This document shows, piece after piece, positions 24,399-27,871 of a stretch of 27,871 nt of DNA (its first letter is position 1; every line of letters starts with the position of its first letter). The notes beneath the pieces were generated by a model. The model was not told the origin of the DNA, did no database searches, and saw only the letters and a list, made by a program, of their open reading frames with translations. The position numbers and the translations under genes are program-made. This DNA is from UBA2428 sp002343545 (GTDB lineage: Bacteria > Bdellovibrionota > UBA2428): contig CALFZE010000031.1 of NCBI GenBank assembly GCA_937952285.1, positions 1 through 27,871 on the forward strand. Reading direction: 5' to 3'.

Positions 24399-24560
24399 TC
24401 AGTTCAACTTGCGGTTTCGACCGAGCGAAACGAGAACGAGCACCACGATGAGCAACCCAAGGCCGCCGCCCGGGTAGTAACCCCAAGAGGCGCTGTACGG
24501 CCAGACCGGGAGGACGCCCAAGAGCAGAAGAACCAGGAAAATTGCGAGTACGGTATTCAT
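24399..24560 (-). CDS. DUF3309-type small membrane protein
   Basis: 53 residues: MNTVLAIFLVLLLLGVLPVW, then PYSASWGYYPGGGLG and a second hydrophobic stretch LLIVVLVLVSLGRNRKLN. This is the two-helix pattern with a central W-G-Y-x-P-S/G-G-G-L-G turn of the DUF3309 family, common in proteobacteria near stress genes and of unknown role. AAGGAAGGA precedes the ATG, and the gap from the beta-barrel gene is 18 nt, so it belongs to the same transcript. Confidence 0.8.
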   Translation of the reverse strand: MNTVLAIFLVLLLLGVLPVWPYSASWGYYPGGGLGLLIVVLVLVSLGRNRKLN

Positions 24561-24578
24561 GACTGTCCTTCCTTTCCT

Positions 24579-25220
24579 TCAACGAATGCCGAAACGAACG
24601 CCGACCAAGATCTGGAAGTCCGAGAACTTCAGACTGTCGTTGCTGTCTCTCGCGGAGTCCGTGAGGCTGCGTGCGTAGCGGAGATCGCCCACCAGCGAAA
24701 AGCTGTCGCCGAGCGGAATGAGCGTACCGAGCGCGGCCGCGAAGCCGAAGTCGTTCTTGCCGTAGTCAAAAGTCTGGTCGCCAAAGCCTTCGGCGCCGAC
24801 GTTCCAAGCCGTCACGACGCGGCTGTAGTAGCCGCCGACGCCCAAATTAAGAAAAGGAATCGGGCGGAATCGCAGCAGAACCGGGATATGTACATATCCA
24901 CTCGTGAACGTGGAGCTGACCGTCGTTCCGAAGAGGTTCGCCGTGTCGCGGGAGAACTTATGGCTGAGGTACAACAGGTCGGTTTCGAGACCGAAGCCGT
25001 CGGCCAGCACGAACTCCGTCGTTAGACCGCCGCCGTAGCCCATCTTCCCGTCGACTCGCTCGGAGTTGCCGCTCGAGCTTACGCTCGGGTTCTGGATCGA
25101 AGCGGCCCCCACGAGGCCGAGCGAGAAACCCGCGCGATCTTGCGCGAGAGAATTCGCGGCGAAAGCCGTCAAACCAACGAGGGCCGAGATACGAAGGCCC
25201 GACTTAACGAAATTTTTCAT
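24579..25220 (-). CDS. Outer-membrane beta-barrel protein (porin-like, OMP_b-brl type)
   Basis: 213 residues from ATG 25220: signal peptide MKNFVKSGLRISALVGLTAFAANSLA, cut before QDRAG, then alternating hydrophobic strands (FSLGLVGAAS, GYGGGLTTEFVLADGFGLETDLLYLSHKF, YVHIPVLLRFRPIPFLNLGVGGYYSRV, FGFAAALGTLIPLGDSFSLVGDLRYARSL) and the terminal FQILVGVRFGIR, ending in the arginine-terminated beta-signal seen in PF13568-like barrels. The start overlaps the preceding small gene's stop (ATGA), implying coupled translation. An in-frame start 18 codons upstream lies inside that gene and lacks a signal. Likely an eight-stranded barrel; function unknown. Confidence 0.82.
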   Translation of the reverse strand: MKNFVKSGLRISALVGLTAFAANSLAQDRAGFSLGLVGAASIQNPSVSSSGNSERVDGKMGYGGGLTTEFVLADGFGLETDLLYLSHKFSRDTANLFGTTVSSTFTSGYVHIPVLLRFRPIPFLNLGVGGYYSRVVTAWNVGAEGFGDQTFDYGKNDFGFAAALGTLIPLGDSFSLVGDLRYARSLTDSARDSNDSLKFSDFQILVGVRFGIR

Positions 25221-25414
25221 ACGTTCACCGCTCCCGAGAGAGAATCCACGAAATCGCGTGCCACGGGACGGCACGCGAGGGTCAACGTCGTGGCCGCCAA
25301 GATGAGCGACCCCGAAGCACGACGAAACTCACCGGTTCGAAAGCCGGCCGAGATGAGATCGACCAGCTTCGCCGGCGCGCGACGCACCCGACGCGTACGA
25401 CGATACGTTTTCAT
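25217..25414 (-). CDS. Small basic membrane-associated protein, 65 residues
   Basis: MKTYRRTRRVRRAPAKLVDL is very basic (eight Arg/Lys in the first 16), followed by a hydrophobic stretch (ASGSLILAATTLTLAC) and an amphipathic tail. It overlaps the csbD stop by one base (TAATG) and the barrel gene start by four (ATGA). Such bracketing by overlaps is the main evidence that it is translated. No family recognised; may be a small membrane peptide. Confidence 0.55.
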   Translation of the reverse strand: MKTYRRTRRVRRAPAKLVDLISAGFRTGEFRRASGSLILAATTLTLACRPVARDFVDSLSGAVNV

Positions 25415-25638
25415 TATTCCTCCACCGAACGCTCGGCCTTGGAGAGGAAGCGGCCCTTGAAGGCTTCGATCTCGGACCAAGCCTTTTCCTTGCTGTGTCC
25501 GTAGAGTGATTGAAGGCGGCCCGAGAGCTCTTCCCAGTTGCCTTGCAAACGGCCCAGATCGTCATCCGTCAGCTTGCTCCACGTCTGACGCATCTTTCCT
25601 TTGAGTTCTTTCCAGTTTCCTTCGAGTTCTTTGTTCAT
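25414..25638 (-). CDS. CsbD-like stress protein
   Basis: 74 residues from ATG 25638, with AAGGAG seven bases upstream (ACCAAGGAGAAGATT). MNKELEGNWKELKGKMRQTW and KLTDDDLGRLQGNWEELSGR are the defining CsbD/YjbJ repeats, in which a W-x-x-L-K-G-K motif recurs. CsbD proteins are small, highly charged cytoplasmic proteins induced by general or osmotic stress; their biochemical role is unknown. It is the first gene of the minus-strand set, about 42 nt downstream of the predicted sigma-54 start. Confidence 0.88.
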   Translation of the reverse strand: MNKELEGNWKELKGKMRQTWSKLTDDDLGRLQGNWEELSGRLQSLYGHSKEKAWSEIEAFKGRFLSKAERSVEE

Positions 25639-25690
25639 AATCTTCTCCTTGGTAGGGGGCGCATCAAAGCGTCCGCTTGGACACCCTAAA

Positions 25691-25706
25691 AGCAAAGCCC
25701 GTGCCA
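25691..25706 (-). promoter_or_regulatory. Sigma-54 promoter for the csbD gene set
   Basis: On the minus strand TGGCACG-ggct-TTGCT fits every fixed position of the -24/-12 consensus. The predicted start is near 25680, leaving a leader of about 42 nt with a proper ribosome site before csbD. It is divergent from another sigma-54-like site at 25843-25858. Confidence 0.72.
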
Positions 25707-25743
25707 GCCCGCAGATCGTTTAGTTGCAGCTTTAACGAAGGAT

Positions 25744-25774
25744 GGCCGAGGCAATTCGCCCCAAGTTCTCGGCC
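25744..25774. promoter_or_regulatory. Dyad between divergent sigma-54 promoters
   Basis: GGCCGAG (25744-25750) and CTCGGCC (25768-25774) form an inverted repeat with a 17-bp gap, followed by CCGA-tttt-TCGG. It lies in the 136 bp between the two promoters, where an enhancer-binding activator would be expected to bind. Assignment is by position only. Confidence 0.3.
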
Positions 25775-25842
25775 CGATTTTTCGGCTCGACCAAATCGCC
25801 CCACCGCCGACTGCTCAGTTCGCATTCAAGCGCGCTTCGCCG

Positions 25843-25858
25843 TGGCACGTTAAGTGCT
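25843..25858 (+). promoter_or_regulatory. Sigma-54-like promoter, plus strand
   Basis: TGGCACG-ttaa-GTGCT has a perfect -24 box and one mismatch in the -12 box (G for T), with GG and GC correctly 12 bp apart. The predicted start falls at about 25869, on the ATG of the next gene, which has no ribosome site. Confidence 0.62.
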
Positions 25859-25869
25859 TCAACGCCCTC

Positions 25870-27024
25870 ATGAACGACGGTACCCTTCCTCGCCTCACAC
25901 CTCAGAGCCCTCGCCAAGTCGAAGATGAACTCGATGACGCACTTCGTAGCAGTTTCCCGGCGAGCGATCCGCCGGCCCTCACGAACCCGGCCTCGCTCCT
26001 CTCCCGGCGCAAGGAAATCGAAGTCGTCCACGAGCAGAGCGTTCATCCGCTTATCGTCACGAAGCGCCGGTGGATCACCTGGATCTTGGGCGCGCTGCTC
26101 GTGGCCGCGACCTTCCTTAGCTACCGTGCCTACGGTAGCGAGATCGACAACTTCAGCGACCGACATGTGCGTCTGGGCGATATCGAAAGCGATCTGCAGG
26201 CGTTGACCCGCCGGGAATGGGCCGCCGCGATCCAAGCCGCGAACGCAGCGGGGCGAGTCTGCTCGCGCGATGCCCTTTACGCCGCCCTCCGGCAGCGCTT
26301 CGGAGGACGCAACCAAACTCCCGCCGGTCGTTGGCTCACGCGCTCCCGAGACATTCCCTACCGACAGCCGGATCTCAAGGATTCCGTCTACGCGGGCTTG
26401 AACGTCGGCGAGTCGCGCGTGCTGCCGCTCGGAAAGATCGCCCTCGGTCGCGTCGTGCGCGTGGGCGCCTACGACATCGGCGTCGATAAACTTGCCCACT
26501 TCTGGTCCGCCGGATACCAGTACTTCGCGCACGCCTACCTTCGCCCGCGCCAACCCGACGTCTCGAAGGCCCTCGAGCTCGGACGCTGGATGGAAGCCGG
26601 TCTCTTCGGTTACACCGTCACGGGCGTCTACTCCTACGCGGATCTTTCCGCCAACTTTGCGGGCATGAGATTCTGGAACCACGTCCTGTCGGAACACGAA
26701 GATCCTCTGGGAGAAGAACTCGGACCCTACGTCGCCTGTCGAGACGGTCACTGGGTCTCGCTTAAGGCTCCCGTTTGGAGCGACTACATGGACATCTCGT
26801 GGGACGAAGCCGTAAACTGTTCGGCCTTCCATCTCTCGACGATGCGGGAGAAAATCGAGCGCAACCTCGCCGCGATGAGCCGCAAGAGCGGCCGTAAGCT
26901 CGGCTGCCCCCTGACGCACGAGCATGACCCCGAGCTTCGACGCAAATACGGTCCGTATTTCGACGAGCTCGTGAACACCCGCGGCTTTACCGACGTCGTA
27001 CACCTGCCTTCGCTGCGTCCCTAA
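25870..27024 (+). CDS. Membrane protein of unknown function with N-terminal FPASDPP motif
   Basis: 384 residues. The N-terminus contains DELDDALRSSFPASDPP, a short motif common in small stress-related proteins of proteobacteria. One membrane helix follows (about 68-88, WITWILGALLVAATFLSYRAY), then a large soluble domain. That domain holds VDKLAHFWSAGYQYFAHAYL (a DKxxHF pattern seen in DUF2279-like proteins), GLFGYTVTGVYSYADLSANFAGMRFWNHVL, and cysteines near 305, 314 and 345. Orientation is probably N-in with the domain periplasmic. I do not recognise the family. ATG 25870 is the only start that includes the FPASDPP motif; with the sigma-54 site it would be leaderless. Confidence 0.68.
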   Translation: MNDGTLPRLTPQSPRQVEDELDDALRSSFPASDPPALTNPASLLSRRKEIEVVHEQSVHPLIVTKRRWITWILGALLVAATFLSYRAYGSEIDNFSDRHVRLGDIESDLQALTRREWAAAIQAANAAGRVCSRDALYAALRQRFGGRNQTPAGRWLTRSRDIPYRQPDLKDSVYAGLNVGESRVLPLGKIALGRVVRVGAYDIGVDKLAHFWSAGYQYFAHAYLRPRQPDVSKALELGRWMEAGLFGYTVTGVYSYADLSANFAGMRFWNHVLSEHEDPLGEELGPYVACRDGHWVSLKAPVWSDYMDISWDEAVNCSAFHLSTMREKIERNLAAMSRKSGRKLGCPLTHEHDPELRRKYGPYFDELVNTRGFTDVVHLPSLRP

Positions 27025-27052
27025 TGGTCCGACGAGAAAGAGGAGAGACATC

Positions 27053-27556
27053 ATGAAGATCCCCGGAATCCTGGTCCCCGAAACGCCGCCTTTCCCTTTT
27101 AACGACATCGGGCTGCACGACACGATCGAGGCCCAAGCGAATCGCGTCACCGAGAAGGCGCAAACCCAAACCCTTTCCACGGGACTCGGGATCTTCGGGG
27201 TGGCCCTCGGGGCGTTTCAGATATTCTCGGCCGCTTCGATCGCGCGCTTCCTCGGAATCGACCAGACCTACCGGCATGCGATTCGTCTCTCGGGGGCCCG
27301 ACAAATCGCCTCGGGTCTCGGAGTCTTGGCGGAATACCGCAGCCCGACTCCTCTTTGGGCCCAAGTCGGTGGCCAAGCGTTGGATATGGCCGGACTTAGC
27401 CTGGCCCTGAAAGGTCGCCCCGCGCGCAGGAGCCGCGTCGGATTCGCGCTCGCGGCCGTAGCCGGCGTCGCCCTCCTGGATATGATTTGCGCGCGAAACT
27501 TGGAGCGTGAGCAGCTCGAAGCCAAGCTTCAACGCGTTGCTCGCTTTCCCATCTAA
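27053..27556 (+). CDS. Small membrane protein, SRPBCC-associated type
   Basis: 167 residues with three or four hydrophobic segments. The pattern GLGIFGVALGAFQIFSAASIARFLGI ... RLSGARQIASGLGVL ... PLWAQVGGQALDMAGLSLAL is the membrane module often found next to, or fused to, SRPBCC (cyclase/dehydrase-like) proteins; here it stands alone and no SRPBCC domain is seen. AGAGGAGA precedes the ATG; the gap to the preceding gene is 28 nt, so the two form one unit. The last segment (ALAAVAGVALLDMICARNLE) ends in a charged cytoplasmic-type tail. Confidence 0.7.
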   Translation: MKIPGILVPETPPFPFNDIGLHDTIEAQANRVTEKAQTQTLSTGLGIFGVALGAFQIFSAASIARFLGIDQTYRHAIRLSGARQIASGLGVLAEYRSPTPLWAQVGGQALDMAGLSLALKGRPARRSRVGFALAAVAGVALLDMICARNLEREQLEAKLQRVARFPI

Positions 27557-27557
27557 G

Positions 27558-27593
27558 CCCCACATTACCATACGATCGTATGGTAATGTGGGG
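27558..27593. repeat. Perfect 36-bp palindrome before the radical SAM gene
   Basis: Two 18-bp arms are exact reverse complements with no spacer; the centre is ACGATCGT and the ends are CCCC/GGGG. It occupies 36 of the 41 bp between the two genes. As DNA it could be an operator for a dimeric regulator; as RNA it would form a roughly 16-bp hairpin with loop GATC whose 3' arm contains the G-run just before the ATG at 27598. No T tract follows, so a classical terminator is unlikely. Confidence 0.8.
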
Positions 27594-27597
27594 GGTC

Positions 27598-27871
27598 ATG
27601 AACGCGCACGACCCCAAACGAGGTCGCGGCACGGGGCTCAACCCGACCGGCCGCTTTGAAGAGCTCAAGCGAGGCAGCGCCGACGGCGAGCATTTCGACG
27701 ATCCCGATCCTCCGAATCTTCGCACGACCTTCTTTACGGATAGCGCCCGAAGCATCGTCACGCGCAACGAGAGCCCGGACGTGGGGTTCGACTACGGAAT
27801 CAACCCCTACCGAGGCTGCGAACATGGCTGCGTCTATTGCTACGCCCGACCGACGCACGAATACCTGGGGC
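27598..27871 (+). CDS. PA0069-type radical SAM protein (N-terminal part)
   Basis: 91 residues before the window ends. After a polar N-terminus (KRGRGTGLNPTGRFE) comes GINPYRGCEHGCVYCYARP, whose Cx3Cx2C cysteines bind the 4Fe-4S cluster, followed by THEYLG. This matches the PA0069/SplB-like radical SAM family (YRGCEHGCxYCYARPxHEYLG), whose substrate is not established. The start follows a G-run (GGGGGGTC) and lies four bases after the palindrome. The C-terminal part lies outside the window. Confidence 0.88.
   Translation, partial: MNAHDPKRGRGTGLNPTGRFEELKRGSADGEHFDDPDPPNLRTTFFTDSARSIVTRNESPDVGFDYGINPYRGCEHGCVYCYARPTHEYLG

Noticed and set aside
25248..25263. Possible third sigma-54 site on the minus strand before the beta-barrel gene (TGGCACG-cgat-TTCGT)
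   Set aside because: The invariant GC of the -12 box is CG here, and the site lies inside the 65-aa gene of an operon that already has a promoter.

Overview
The window is about 27.9 kb of GC-rich DNA from a Gram-negative bacterium. Lipoprotein and Sec signal peptides, an outer-membrane beta-barrel protein, a periplasmic glucan synthase and several sigma-54-type promoters all point that way. The gene mix would suit a Bdellovibrionota, Myxococcota-like or other proteobacterial genome, but nothing here fixes the lineage. Genes are tightly packed, often with overlapping stops and starts.

Left part (1-8.9 kb). A four-gene plus-strand operon, urc1 - urc4 - upp - udk, encodes the core of the URC route of uracil catabolism: a GTP-cyclohydrolase-II-like protein, a DUF1688/URC4 protein, uracil phosphoribosyltransferase and uridine kinase. 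Facing it on the minus strand are two tandem paralogous phospholipase-D-like lipoproteins and, upstream of them, a small zinc-finger protein.

Middle (8.9-14.4 kb). The gap at 8929-9322 carries what looks like an undescribed structured small RNA of about 178 nt (9130-9307). It has a sigma-54-like promoter directly upstream, 5' and 3' ends that form a 14-bp closing stem, and a T6 tract directly after that stem. Then come an HD-domain hydrolase (minus), a small exported protein, a secreted endonuclease I, an alpha/beta-hydrolase esterase, the peptidoglycan glycosyltransferase MtgA, and a divergent haem-oxygenase-like protein behind a near-perfect sigma-54 promoter.

Right part (14.4-27.9 kb). 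A single 8.55-kb gene encodes a 2850-residue cyclic beta-1,2-glucan synthase (NdvB/Cgs type). Its stop codon lies at the very edge of a 1.26-kb insertion sequence of visibly lower GC. Beyond the element is an envelope/stress island: a minus-strand set of five small genes (CsbD-like, a 65-aa protein, a beta-barrel protein, DUF3309, a 45-aa membrane protein) and a plus-strand pair of membrane proteins. The two sets are driven by divergent sigma-54-type promoters 136 bp apart. The window ends in the N-terminus of a PA0069-type radical SAM protein, preceded by a perfect 36-bp palindrome that fills nearly the whole intergenic gap.

The most notable signals are the candidate sRNA, the cluster of four sigma-54-like promoters (two placing the predicted transcription start almost on the ATG, suggesting leaderless mRNAs), the palindrome before the radical SAM gene, and the IS wedged between two convergent stop codons.
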